Source: Thermodesulfovibrio yellowstonii DSM 11347 (lineage in GTDB: Bacteria; Nitrospirota; Thermodesulfovibrionia; Thermodesulfovibrionales; Thermodesulfovibrionaceae). Taken from it: a stretch of 64,000 nucleotides of DNA. How positions within the stretch are numbered: the stretch's first letter is position 1; each line of letters begins with the position of its first letter. The stretch spans positions 1,168,001 to 1,232,000 of the forward strand of contig NC_011296.1 in assembly GCF_000020985.1 (NCBI RefSeq). The letters run 5' to 3'. The translations under genes were made by a program, and so were the position numbers. The notes below the pieces were generated by a model that saw only the letters and a list, made by a program, of their open reading frames with translations, did not search any database and had not been told where the DNA came from. Of the stretch, positions 9,649-18,042 are shown one piece after another.

Positions 9649-12255
9649 ATGAACCAGAATTACGATTTCAAAAATATAGAGACTAAATGGCAGAATGAAT
9701 GGCTAAAAAATAAACTTTTTGAAGTAAATGAAGATAGCTCAAAACAAAAATTCTACTGCCTTGAGATGTTTCCTTATCCATCAGGAAGAATTCACATGGG
9801 ACACGTTCGTAACTATGCAATTGGTGATGTTATTGCAAGATACAAGAGAATGAAAGGCTTAAAAGTGCTTCATCCGATGGGATGGGATGCTTTCGGACTT
9901 CCTGCAGAAAATGCTGCAATAAAACATGGAGTGCATCCTGCGAAGTGGACATATGAAAACATAGATTATATGAAAAACCAGCTCATAAAACTTGGCTTAA
10001 GCTATGACTGGAGGCGTGAGGTTACTACTTGCAGTCCTGAATACTATAAGTGGAATCAATGGATATTCCTTAAACTTTATGAACGAGGTCTTGCATATAG
10101 AAAATCATCCTTTGTTAACTGGTGTCCTTCTTGTGCAACTGTGCTTGCTAATGAGCAAGTGATTGATGGCGCTTGCTGGAGATGTGAAACTCAGGTTGAG
10201 CAAAAGGAACTTGAGCAGTGGTTTCTGAAAATCACGGCCTATGCTGAAGAACTTCTTAAAGACTGTGATAGACTTACTGGTTGGCCCGAAAAAGTGCTTA
10301 CCATGCAGCGTAACTGGATTGGGAAAAGTGAGGGAGTTGAAGTTGATTTTCCAATTGAAGGCTTGAATGAGGCTTTAAGAATCTTTACAACAAGACCAGA
10401 TACAATTTTTGGTGTAACATTCATGTGTCTGTCTCCAGAGCATCCTTTGGCTGATAGACTCTGTGAAGATAAAGAGGCATTAAGAAGAATAAGGCAGTTA
10501 CAGCGCGAGCCAGAGATAAAAGAAGGAATTTTTACAGGTAAATACGCTATAAATCCTCTAAATGGAGAGAGAGTCCCCATCTGGATTGCCAATTTTGTTC
10601 TTATGGAATACGGAACAGGAGCAATAATGAGTGTTCCAGCCCATGATCAGAGAGACTTTGAGTTTGCTGTAAGATATGGAATTCCAATAAAAGTTGTCAT
10701 AAAACCTAAGGATTCTGAACTTTCAGAGCCTCTTAACGAAGCATTTGAAGATGAAGGTGTAATGGTTAATTCAGGAGAGTTTTCAGGGCTTCCATCCTCT
10801 GAAGGCAAAAAAGCAGTTGCAGATTACATTGAGAAAAAAGGGCTTGGTAAAAAAACTATTAATTACAGACTTCGTGACTGGGGAATTTCAAGACAGCGAT
10901 ATTGGGGTACCCCTATCCCCATAATTTATTGCGAAAAATGCGGAATAGTTCCAGTGCCTGAAAAAGACCTGCCAGTGATTTTGCCAGAGAATATAAGCTT
11001 AACAGGTAAAGGTGAGTCTCCTCTTAAGTATGTTGAGGAGTTTTATAAAACTAAATGCCCCCGTTGTGGTAAAGAGGCAAGAAGAGAAACTGACACTATG
11101 GATACATTTGTTGATTCCTCATGGTATTTTGTAAGATACTGCTCCCTGCAAAATGAAGATGCATTTCACAAAGAAAAAATAAAATACTGGATGCCTGTTG
11201 ACCAATACATTGGTGGAATTGAGCATGCAGTGCTTCATCTACTTTATGCAAGATTTTTTACAAAGGTGCTCAGAGACATTGGTATTGTTCCTTTTGATGA
11301 ACCATTTGAAAGACTTCTTACACAGGGAATGGTTTGCATGGAAAGTTACCGTTGTCCTGAGCATGATTATCTCTTTCCAAAGGAAGTAAAAGATGGAAAA
11401 TGCATTCATTGTGGAAGTTCTGTCACAGTTGGAAGAGTTGAGAAAATGTCCAAATCAAAGAAAAACATTATTGACCCTGATGAAATGATTGAGCAGTATG
11501 GAACAGATACAGTAAGGGTCTTTACCCTCTTTGCAGCACCTCCTGAAAAAGACCTTGAATGGTCTTCTCAGGGAGTTGAAGGTGCTCACAGATTTTTAAA
11601 AAGAGTGTATGCTCTTATTTTTAAACACAATAAATGGATAAGAGAGATACATATAAGTGAGTCAGAGGCAAGCTCCATCGGAATGACAGAGGAAGGTCAT
11701 GCTGAACCTGCTTTTTATTGTCATTCCGAGCCCAAACGTAGTGAGAGCGAGGAATCCCCTATCTCACCTATTATCAGCCTAATCCACCGAACAATTAAGC
11801 GTGTTACTCTTGACATAGAAAAGGAATACCAATTCAACACAGCAATCGCTCGTCTGATGGAATTTGTAAATGAAGTTTATGGATATGAACCAAAAACTGA
11901 GGAAGAACGCAAAGTATTCAAGTTCGCCATAAGAAACTTTCTTATACTTTTAAGTCCCTTCGCTCCTCATATTGCAGAGGAACTCTGGAGAGAAATTGGT
12001 GAGGAGGGTTTTATTTTAAATGAACCCTGGCCCACATATGATGAAGCACTTGCCCGTGAACAGATGATAGAGCTTGTGGTTCAGATAAACGGCAAAGTTC
12101 GTTCAAAAATAATGATTCCTCAAGGTATGAGCGATGAGGAAATAGTGAAAATAGCCCTTGATGACGAAAAAGTAAAACAGTGGGTTAATGGAAAAGAAAT
12201 CCTCAAAGTCATCCCTGTAAAAGGCAAGCTTGTAAACATCGTGGTAGCAAATTGA
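9649..12255 (+). CDS. leuS: Leucyl-tRNA synthetase with in-frame repeat insertion
   Basis: Charges tRNA-Leu. Class I signature HMGH at residues 49-52 (in [14 protein letters not shown]), KMSKS at 599-603, Zn-ribbon-like cysteine pairs (CPSC and CWRC; CEKC), and a CP1 editing domain with TTRPDTIFG. Start ATG 9649 is preferred over GTG 9646 because of GGAGG spacing. Residues about 677-704 are encoded by a copy of the palindromic repeat ([14 protein letters not shown]), inserted in frame just before the anticodon-binding domain. Total length is 868 aa. The C-terminal domain is intact, so the enzyme is presumably functional. It overlaps the DUF4258 gene by TTGA. Confidence 0.97.
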   Translation: MNQNYDFKNIETKWQNEWLKNKLFEVNEDSSKQKFYCLEMFPYPSGRIHMGHVRNYAIGDVIARYKRMKGLKVLHPMGWDAFGLPAENAAIKHGVHPAKWTYENIDYMKNQLIKLGLSYDWRREVTTCSPEYYKWNQWIFLKLYERGLAYRKSSFVNWCPSCATVLANEQVIDGACWRCETQVEQKELEQWFLKITAYAEELLKDCDRLTGWPEKVLTMQRNWIGKSEGVEVDFPIEGLNEALRIFTTRPDTIFGVTFMCLSPEHPLADRLCEDKEALRRIRQLQREPEIKEGIFTGKYAINPLNGERVPIWIANFVLMEYGTGAIMSVPAHDQRDFEFAVRYGIPIKVVIKPKDSELSEPLNEAFEDEGVMVNSGEFSGLPSSEGKKAVADYIEKKGLGKKTINYRLRDWGISRQRYWGTPIPIIYCEKCGIVPVPEKDLPVILPENISLTGKGESPLKYVEEFYKTKCPRCGKEARRETDTMDTFVDSSWYFVRYCSLQNEDAFHKEKIKYWMPVDQYIGGIEHAVLHLLYARFFTKVLRDIGIVPFDEPFERLLTQGMVCMESYRCPEHDYLFPKEVKDGKCIHCGSSVTVGRVEKMSKSKKNIIDPDEMIEQYGTDTVRVFTLFAAPPEKDLEWSSQGVEGAHRFLKRVYALIFKHNKWIREIHISESEASSIGMTEEGHAEPAFYCHSEPKRSESEESPISPIISLIHRTIKRVTLDIEKEYQFNTAIARLMEFVNEVYGYEPKTEEERKVFKFAIRNFLILLSPFAPHIAEELWREIGEEGFILNEPWPTYDEALAREQMIELVVQINGKVRSKIMIPQGMSDEEIVKIALDDEKVKQWVNGKEILKVIPVKGKLVNIVVAN
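11678..11760 (+). repeat. Palindromic repeat copy inside leuS
   Basis: Inverted arms TCGGAATGACA (11678-11688) and TGTCATTCCGA (11719-11729) flank 30 bp; the right arm continues into GAGCGAGGAATCCCCT ending at 11760. The pattern is that of the repeats at 15.5, 18.0-18.8, 20.4 and 22.7 kb, but here it stays open in the leuS frame. Confidence 0.85.
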
Positions 12256-12536
12256 AAATTCAATATTCCAAACACGCTCTTGCCAAAATAGAGGAGAGAA
12301 AAATTGATAAAACTTTAATTGAGAGAGTTTTGATTAATGCAGAGCTAACCTTTTATGATATTGTAAATCGTACTTTCGTAGGCATCTCAAAGGTTAAAAT
12401 TCAGGAATTTGAAACTAATCTTGTAGTAGTTTATACTAAAAGTGAAGAGAATTTTAAAATAGTTACTGTTTATCCTTGTAAAAACATAGAGAAAGAGATA
12501 AAAGCTAAGGAGAAAAACAGATGGATAAGAATATAA
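12252..12536 (+). CDS. DUF4258 family protein
   Basis: A 94-aa protein with the DUF4258 pattern: [14 protein letters not shown] at the N-terminus and [10 protein letters not shown] near the C-terminus. The start is TTG 12252, whose TTGA overlaps the leuS stop. It overlaps the DUF2283 gene by 16 nt. Paired small DUF4258 and DUF2283 genes are common and resemble toxin-antitoxin loci, but the biochemical role is unproven. First of four small genes separating leuS from lptE-holA. Confidence 0.75.
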   Translation: MKIQYSKHALAKIEERKIDKTLIERVLINAELTFYDIVNRTFVGISKVKIQEFETNLVVVYTKSEENFKIVTVYPCKNIEKEIKAKEKNRWIRI

Positions 12537-12754
12537 AAATATGGTTTGATGAACAAGAGGATATTCTTTATTTATCCCTGAAAGAGGGAATTGCAATAGA
12601 TTCTGAAGAAGTAGCCGAAAATATCAGAATTGAGTATGATGAGAAAGGTAGTATGATAGGTATTGAAATTTTAAATATTTCACGAATGTTAGCAACTTCT
12701 ATTGCGAAACATCTCAAAGACATTATAATAATTAAAGCTGAAAATCCTGTTTGA
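12521..12754 (+). CDS. DUF2283 family protein
   Basis: A 77-aa protein with the DUF2283 pattern: WFDEQEDILYLSLKEG, IRIEYDEKG and IGIEILNIS. Probable partner (antitoxin-like by genomic analogy) of the overlapping DUF4258 protein. AAGGAG upstream lies inside the preceding gene. The ATG at 12521 fits the family N-terminus. Confidence 0.8.
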   Translation: MDKNIKIWFDEQEDILYLSLKEGIAIDSEEVAENIRIEYDEKGSMIGIEILNISRMLATSIAKHLKDIIIIKAENPV

Positions 12755-12758
12755 TTTT

Positions 12759-13205
12759 ATGAAGCTCATTAATGAAATCGCAGAAAAATATAAAATTTCC
12801 TTGATTTATCTTTTCGGTTCACAGGCTGAATTAGGTGAGAGATATCTTCATGGTGAAGATATAAAACCTGAGCCTTATTCTGACCTTGACATAGCAGTGC
12901 TTTTTGAAGAAATTCCTGAAAACATTATAAAAACCTACGGTGAACTCTATCGTGACCTTTGCTTTGTCTTTGAACCCTTTGAGATAGACCTTGTTTTTAT
13001 GCATGAACAGGATTCACTTTTTCAGTATGAAATTATAAAGGGCGTACGCATCTATGCAAAAGATGAAGATTTTGCCGATGAGTATGAGGAGCTTGTAATG
13101 AAAAAGGCTTCTGATTTAAGTTTTAAACAAAAAGAATTCATAAAAGATGTATTAGAGGCAATTGAAGATGGTTATTTCCAGTTTGAATATAAAGCGAATA
13201 GTTGA
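12759..13205 (+). CDS. mntA: MntA-type nucleotidyltransferase antitoxin
   Basis: A 148-aa minimal nucleotidyltransferase. In type VII toxin-antitoxin systems MntA adenylylates and silences HepT. The core LFGSQAELG is followed by SDLDIAVLF, and a third acidic residue sits in FEIDLVFM. The GS-to-DxD distance is 20 residues rather than the usual 10, because ERYLHGEDIKPEP lies between. Catalysis is likely but not certain. It overlaps hepT, the usual arrangement. Confidence 0.85.
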   Translation: MKLINEIAEKYKISLIYLFGSQAELGERYLHGEDIKPEPYSDLDIAVLFEEIPENIIKTYGELYRDLCFVFEPFEIDLVFMHEQDSLFQYEIIKGVRIYAKDEDFADEYEELVMKKASDLSFKQKEFIKDVLEAIEDGYFQFEYKANS

Positions 13206-13620
13206 TTTAATTGGCTTTATAGAGGAATGTCTTAATGAATTGAAAATTTTTCAAAGCATTTCAGAAGAGGAATTTCTCTCTGATAAAAGAAACCCGGCTT
13301 ATGTAGAGAGCTATTTAAGGCGAACCCTTGAGGCTATGTTTGACATTAGCAGACATATCCTTGCTAAAACTTATGGATATAAAGAGCTTGAATACAAAAA
13401 AATCGCCAAAGAATTAGGCAACAAAGGAGTAGTTAATCAGGAACTGTCAGAAAAACTTTTCTTGATGGCAGGTTATCGTAATAGAATGGTACATTTTTAT
13501 AGAGAGATTACTCCATCTGAACTGTTTAATATTGTAAGGAATAATTTAACTGATGTGGAAGAATTTATAAGACAGATAAAACATTTTATAGAGTCATACA
13601 GCAAGGAGATTAAATTATGA
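13168..13620 (+). CDS. hepT: HepT-like ribonuclease toxin (DUF86)
   Basis: About 150 aa, all-helical HEPN protein. The RNase motif R-x4-H-x-Y is present as RNRMVHFY. The family's earlier signature RRTLEAMFDISRHIL is also clear. With MntA it forms a type VII toxin-antitoxin pair. The start is uncertain: ATG 13168, or TTG 13183 giving NIKRIVDLIGF, which looks more like the family N-terminus; TTG 13162 is also open. All overlap mntA. Its stop overlaps the lptE start by 4 nt. Confidence 0.85.
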   Translation: MVISSLNIKRIVDLIGFIEECLNELKIFQSISEEEFLSDKRNPAYVESYLRRTLEAMFDISRHILAKTYGYKELEYKKIAKELGNKGVVNQELSEKLFLMAGYRNRMVHFYREITPSELFNIVRNNLTDVEEFIRQIKHFIESYSKEIKL

Positions 13621-14147
13621 AAAAAATTTTTATCACGGCATTACTATTTTTAAATCTTTTAACACTAAGTTGCGGATATACCATTCACACAAAAGCTGAC
13701 CTGCCTTTTCAGGAAATATATCTGAGAAAAGTTGACAATCTCACCCTTGAGCCAGGGTTACAGGATAAAATGAGAAAGATTGCTTATCAGGCACTTGTTG
13801 ACAATGGTTTTACAATCACTTCTTCCGCTGACAGAGTGCTTGACATCCAGATAAAAAATTATCGTCTGGTTACTCTTTCAGAGATAGGGCTTAATACAGT
13901 TGAATATCAGATTATAATTGATGTTAAAGCAATTCTTTACGAAGGAAAGGAGATAAAGAAAGAATTTGCACCGGCTTCACCATTTACAACATTCTTCAGA
14001 ACAACAAGAGACTTACAAAGCATCATTGCAGACAGAGACCTTGCAATTGAGTCTTTAATAAGGGATATATGCGATGATATGGTAAGAAAACTTATTTTTG
14101 AGACAGAGGAAAACAAAAAAGAAGAAAATCTTCAAGAAATTCAATAA
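13617..14147 (+). CDS. lptE: LPS-assembly lipoprotein LptE
   Basis: A 176-aa lipoprotein with signal peptide MKKIFITALLFLNLL and lipobox LTLSC (Cys near residue 19). After the Cys, GYTIHTKADLPFQEIYL matches LptE, which plugs the LptD barrel and helps insert LPS in the outer membrane. Preceded by AAGGAG. It is followed 5 nt later by holA; leuS-lptE-holA adjacency is common in bacteria, and here four toxin-antitoxin-like genes interrupt it. Confidence 0.85.
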   Translation: MKKIFITALLFLNLLTLSCGYTIHTKADLPFQEIYLRKVDNLTLEPGLQDKMRKIAYQALVDNGFTITSSADRVLDIQIKNYRLVTLSEIGLNTVEYQIIIDVKAILYEGKEIKKEFAPASPFTTFFRTTRDLQSIIADRDLAIESLIRDICDDMVRKLIFETEENKKEENLQEIQ

Positions 14148-14152
14148 AAATT

Positions 14153-15004
14153 ATGCTTGAAATAGAAAAACTTGAACAGGAAATAAAAGAAAAACTCCCA
14201 AAAAGAATGTATTTTTGCTATGCTCAGGATACTTTTCTTCTGTTTGAGGTTACAAGGCTTGTCCGTAAAAACTTTGACCCAGTAGTAATTGAGACCTATG
14301 AATCTCCTGAAGAACTTGATATCACATCTTTCGCCTCACCATCTTTATTTTCTTCAAAAACAGTTCTGCTAATTTACAACTTTGAAAAAATAAAAAAGAC
14401 TGAAAAAAGAATTGAATGGCTCAAAAAAATTACATCACAGGTGCATAGCTCTATCAGTCTTATTCTTCTTTGTAATGCTTCATATAAAGAAATATCTGAT
14501 GAGATAGCCTATTTAAAAAAAGATAAAAACTCTCTCCTTTATAATCTTGATCTAAAGAAAGAAGATTTACCAACATGGATAGCGTATAAGGCAAGTCAGA
14601 ATGGCATCACGCTAAAGCAGGATGCAATTTACTATTTGATAGACATAACAGGAGGGCAGCCGGGTTTAATTTCGTCTGAGATAGAAAAAATATCGCTTTT
14701 GACAGATAAATCTCACATTGGGCTTTTTGATATTAAAGATATTTTGACAGAACTTGGTGAATTCACAGCCTTTGATCTTATTGATGCAATAAAGAAAAAA
14801 GACAAAGAAAGAGCATACAGGTTGATTGATAAACTCCAAAATACAGAGCCAGATATGATTTTGGGTGCATTAAACTGGTATTATACAAACAGAGTTAATG
14901 CAGACCCAAGTGTTTATAATCTGCTTTACAGAACAAATCTTTCATTAAGGCAGGCTCGCTCTTGCAGCCTTGAGATGCTTTTATATGAGTTGCTTAAAGA
15001 TTAA
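14153..15004 (+). CDS. holA: DNA polymerase III delta subunit
   Basis: A 283-aa clamp-loader subunit, shorter than the usual ~330-340 aa. The N-terminus KRMYFCYAQDTFLLFEVTRL and the region TFDLIDAI-like FTAFDLIDAIKKKDKERAY (about 200-218) match HolA. The C-terminal collar domain seems trimmed (ends LRQARSCSLEMLLYELLKD). It opens the beta clamp for replication. It lies directly after lptE. Confidence 0.85.
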   Translation: MLEIEKLEQEIKEKLPKRMYFCYAQDTFLLFEVTRLVRKNFDPVVIETYESPEELDITSFASPSLFSSKTVLLIYNFEKIKKTEKRIEWLKKITSQVHSSISLILLCNASYKEISDEIAYLKKDKNSLLYNLDLKKEDLPTWIAYKASQNGITLKQDAIYYLIDITGGQPGLISSEIEKISLLTDKSHIGLFDIKDILTELGEFTAFDLIDAIKKKDKERAYRLIDKLQNTEPDMILGALNWYYTNRVNADPSVYNLLYRTNLSLRQARSCSLEMLLYELLKD

Positions 15005-15024
15005 GATTTATGCTACTTTAACAC

Positions 15025-15417
15025 ATGGAAATGGAAGCAAAATTAAAAAAAGCGTTTATAAATTTAGAAAACTACCATGATAAACTTCAAATAGAATTCG
15101 CCTATTTATTCGGCTCTTATGCTGAAGGTAATTATGCTCCAACAAGTGACATTGATCTGGCAGTTTATTTTGTTTCAAATCCTTCCTTGGATGAAGAGCT
15201 TTCCTTACATGTTTTTTTAACAAAGCAGCTTAAAACTGACAAAATTGACCTTTTAGTATTAAATCGGACAAAAAATTTGATTCTTCTTGAAGAAATTATA
15301 AGAAAGGGTAAAGTTATTTATGACAGAATTTCAGAATTACGAAAAATGTTTGAATGTAAAGTTATTCACAATTCAATTGATTTTAAAATCCAGAGAAAAG
15401 TTTTTGCAGGAAGATGA
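15025..15417 (+). CDS. MntA-type nucleotidyltransferase without intact partner
   Basis: A 130-aa minimal nucleotidyltransferase with a canonical active site: LFGSYAEGNYAPTSDIDLAV gives GS-x10-DxD, and KIDLLVLNR supplies the third acidic residue. Unlike the 12.8-kb MntA there is no insertion in the loop. The expected overlapping hepT start (ATGA at 15414-15417) is present, but that frame stops after 17 codons in a repeat cluster. This is probably an orphan antitoxin. A start at ATG 15031 is also possible. Confidence 0.85.
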   Translation: MEMEAKLKKAFINLENYHDKLQIEFAYLFGSYAEGNYAPTSDIDLAVYFVSNPSLDEELSLHVFLTKQLKTDKIDLLVLNRTKNLILLEEIIRKGKVIYDRISELRKMFECKVIHNSIDFKIQRKVFAGR

Positions 15418-15799
15418 GAGAATCAATCAGAGTCAAGATTGAAAGAATAGAACGTTCTTCAAAATGACACTTCATTTTGTCATTCTGAGGGGGCTCAACG
15501 CCTCCGAAGAATCTCTGATTTACTCCGTTATAGAAAAAAGAAAAGATTCCTCGGCACGGATGTGCCTCGGAATGACCAAAAAACATAATGATTAGGAAAA
15601 AGGAGAGATTCCTCTTTCCGCGGTCACTCTATTAGGAATGCCCCCTCTTGTCACCCCCAGCGATAGAGAGGGGTCTCCTCATTGGAAACGATGTGGATTT
15701 TGCGCTCCGTTCGGAATAAGAATTTGTGAAGAAATTCTTAAAAAGCTTCCTGATGTAAATAAATATTTAACTTATATTAAAGACTTTATGAATTTCTGA
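15414..15799 (+). pseudogene. Putative hepT remnant broken by repeats
   Basis: ATG 15414 overlaps the mntA-like stop and reads MRESIRVKIERIERSSK before a stop at 15467, resembling a HepT N-terminus. A second open segment, 15719-15799, reads RICEEILKKLPDVNKYLTYI and ends near a plausible C-terminus. Between them lie degenerate copies of the palindromic repeat (15478-15718). The R-x4-H-x-Y core is missing. Identification as hepT rests on position, the ATGA overlap and short similarity only. Confidence 0.5.
15478..15718. repeat. Palindromic repeat cluster A
   Basis: At least three recognisable copies: TGTCATTCTGAGG...CGAAGAATCTC (15478-15516); an inverted copy with arms CTCGGCAC/GTGCCTCGG (15545-15577); and CACCCCCAGCGATAGAGAGG (15651-15670). 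Degenerate pieces lie at 15602-15643 and 15701-15718. The cluster fills the gap inside the hepT remnant. No other gene is seen in 15468-15718. Confidence 0.75.
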
Positions 15800-17105
15800 T
15801 TCTCTCAGCCCACCAGATAGCTTTGTCAATCAGTTCATCCTCATCAATAAACTGATGCCTTCCGTTAAGGATTACTAGAATACCATTAACAAAGACATCT
15901 TCAATGTCTGAAGCTTTTGCAGAGTAAATTATTGTGGAATATATATCATAAACTGGCTGCAAATGAGGTTTTCTAAGATTCATAAGCACCAAATCCGCCC
16001 TTTTACCAGTTTCTATGCTTCCAATTTCTTTTTCAACTCCCAGTGATTCTGCTGCCCATATTGTGAGCATTTTCATGCAGGTTTTTACATCAAGCACAGT
16101 CGGGTCTGCTGTTATTCCCTTTTGCACCTTTGCAGCTATTGAGATTTCTTCAAGGAGGTCAAGGTTGTTATTGCTTGCTGCACCATCTGTCCCCATGCTA
16201 ACTTTCACACCTTTTTTAATCATTTTTGCCACAGGTGCTATCCCACTTGAAAGCTTAAGATTGCTTTCTATGCAGTGGGAAACTCCTATATTTCTCTCTG
16301 CCATAATGTCAATCTCCTCATCATCAAGCCACACTGAATGGGCTGCGGTTATTCTGCCTTCAAGAAATCCTATATTCTTCAGATATTTGACAGGTCTTTT
16401 ACCATTATTTTTAAGGCATTCTTCAACTTCATGAAATGTTTCACTTAAATGAATATGAATGGGCACATTATTTTTCAATGCAAGTTCTTTTGATTTAAGA
16501 AGTGTTTCCCTGCTACACGTATAAATGGCATGAGGTGCAACTGCTGGCAGTATGAGTTCATCACTTTTGTATTTTTCAATGAATTCCTTTGCCTTGGCAA
16601 GATAATCATCAGCACCTTTGCCTGAGGCTGTGGGAAAATCAAGAACCCCCTGCCCTACAACAGCTCTTATTCCAAGCTTTTTTGCTGCCTGAGCAATTGC
16701 CTCAGTGAAGAAATACATATCATTGAAAGTTGTTGTTCCACTTTTTAGCATTTCAATGCATGCCAACGATGTTCCATCATGGACAAACTCAGGACTTAGA
16801 AATTTTGCCTCCTTAGGCCATATATGCTCTGTAAGCCACTGCTTAAGAGGCAGGTCATCGGCAATCCCTCTGAATAAAACCATAGCAGCATGGGTGTGGG
16901 TGTTTATAAATCCTGGCATCAGTGCTGAATAGGAATTGCCATAAACAGGAATTGAAGGGTCTTTATATTTCTTTAAAATTTCTGTAAACTCACCAACATC
17001 CTTAATTCTTCCATCTTCAACAACCAAAGCACCATTTTCAATTACTTCATCTTTCTTATTCATAGTAAGCAGATACTGTGCTCTGACTATAAAGGTTTTT
17101 CCCAC
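15786..17105 (-). CDS. mqnX: Amidohydrolase: aminofutalosine deaminase or MTA/SAH deaminase
   Basis: A 439-aa metal-dependent deaminase of the MtaD/Ssn family. Metal ligands: HTHAAM near residue 68, HIHLSE near 215, AHSVW near 255 and GTDGAASNN near 303. GTG 17105 has AGGAGG upstream. In futalosine-pathway organisms a member of this family deaminates 6-amino-6-deoxyfutalosine (MqnX). The adjacent UbiA-type prenyltransferase and the mqnD gene at 52.5 kb favour that role, but 5-methylthioadenosine/SAH deaminase (mtaD) cannot be excluded from sequence. Confidence 0.8.
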   Translation of the reverse strand: MGKTFIVRAQYLLTMNKKDEVIENGALVVEDGRIKDVGEFTEILKKYKDPSIPVYGNSYSALMPGFINTHTHAAMVLFRGIADDLPLKQWLTEHIWPKEAKFLSPEFVHDGTSLACIEMLKSGTTTFNDMYFFTEAIAQAAKKLGIRAVVGQGVLDFPTASGKGADDYLAKAKEFIEKYKSDELILPAVAPHAIYTCSRETLLKSKELALKNNVPIHIHLSETFHEVEECLKNNGKRPVKYLKNIGFLEGRITAAHSVWLDDEEIDIMAERNIGVSHCIESNLKLSSGIAPVAKMIKKGVKVSMGTDGAASNNNLDLLEEISIAAKVQKGITADPTVLDVKTCMKMLTIWAAESLGVEKEIGSIETGKRADLVLMNLRKPHLQPVYDIYSTIIYSAKASDIEDVFVNGILVILNGRHQFIDEDELIDKAIWWAERIRNS

Positions 17106-17114
17106 ACCAACCTC

Positions 17115-17978
17115 CTAAATTTTTATCAGAATAGCCATTGCAGTAAAGATGAATACAGTTATGCTTATATAGCCATTCATGTTAAAAAAGGCTATGTCAA
17201 GTTTTGAAATATCATGCGGCTTTACAAGAGAATGCTCACGAATAAACAAAAGGGCAACTAAAGCCATTCCAATCCAGTAAAATATGTTAAGCTTAAAAAT
17301 TAAACCTGTTATAGCGAGAAAACCCCACGCAATAAAATGAAATAGCCTTGCAAAGTATATCGCCTTTTTAACACCAAAAATTCGGGGAATTGAATATATC
17401 CCGTATTTTTTATCAAACTCCACATCCCAGAGTGCATAAAGAGTATCAAATCCTGCAAGCCAGAATATTACTGTAAGCACCATTGAAATAATTTCCCAGT
17501 CAAAACTTCCCTTTATGGCAATCCATGCTCCAAGAGGAGCAAGTGCAAGAGCCAAGCCTAAAACAAAATGGCATGCCCATGTAAATCTTTTTGTATAGGA
17601 ATAAATAAAAAGTATAAAGATTGCTACAGGTGAAAGTTTAAAACACAGGGGATTAAGCATCCATGCAGAATATATAAAAACTGCAAGACTGACAACAGTG
17701 AATAAAAAAGCCTCCCAGAGTTTAATTTTTCCTGCTGGAATTTCTCTCTGAGCAGTTCTTGGATTGAGGGCATCAATTTTTCTGTCAATTATCCTGTTAA
17801 ATCCAAAGGCAGATGCCCTTGCTGTAACCATTGCCACAGTAATCCAGAGAACTTTTTCAAGTTCTGGAATTCCTCCTGCAGCAAGCAACGCACCTGCAAA
17901 AGCAAATGGAAGGGCAAAAACACTGTGCTCAATTTTTATCATTCTTAGATATAAAACAGCCTTATTTAGCATTGACAT
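17115..17978 (-). CDS. mqnP: UbiA-family prenyltransferase (probable MqnP)
   Basis: A 287-aa integral membrane protein with 7-9 transmembrane segments. Both Mg-diphosphate motifs are present: FNRIIDRKIDALNPRT (NxxxD type) and LWDVEFDKKYGIYS (DxxxD). It attaches a polyprenyl tail to an aromatic ring; with the neighbouring deaminase and mqnD, the menaquinone-pathway 4-hydroxybenzoate/dihydroxynaphthoate-type enzyme MqnP is likely. The start is set at ATG 17978, immediately after an extended -10; 18011 is an open alternative without a Shine-Dalgarno site. Confidence 0.88.
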   Translation of the reverse strand: MSMLNKAVLYLRMIKIEHSVFALPFAFAGALLAAGGIPELEKVLWITVAMVTARASAFGFNRIIDRKIDALNPRTAQREIPAGKIKLWEAFLFTVVSLAVFIYSAWMLNPLCFKLSPVAIFILFIYSYTKRFTWACHFVLGLALALAPLGAWIAIKGSFDWEIISMVLTVIFWLAGFDTLYALWDVEFDKKYGIYSIPRIFGVKKAIYFARLFHFIAWGFLAITGLIFKLNIFYWIGMALVALLFIREHSLVKPHDISKLDIAFFNMNGYISITVFIFTAMAILIKI

Positions 17979-17984
17979 AAATAA

Positions 17985-17993
17985 ATTATAACA
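17985..17993 (-). promoter_or_regulatory. Extended -10 of ubiA/mqnX unit, leaderless
   Basis: On the minus strand TGTTATAAT, an extended -10 (TGnTATAAT), has its hexamer at 17990-17985 and ends 6 nt before ATG 17978. No -35 or Shine-Dalgarno site is convincing. Confidence 0.55.
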
Positions 17994-18042
17994 TGATTTA
18001 TTTTTTACCACTCACCCACTTTTCCAGTAATGGAACAACTCA

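Noticed and set aside
13168-13205. Overlap of mntA and hepT read as a frameshifted single gene
   Set aside because: Both proteins match complete separate families; overlap is the usual layout.
16015-16434. 139-aa plus-strand frame inside the deaminase gene
   Set aside because: Antisense shadow of a well-conserved enzyme with no start context.
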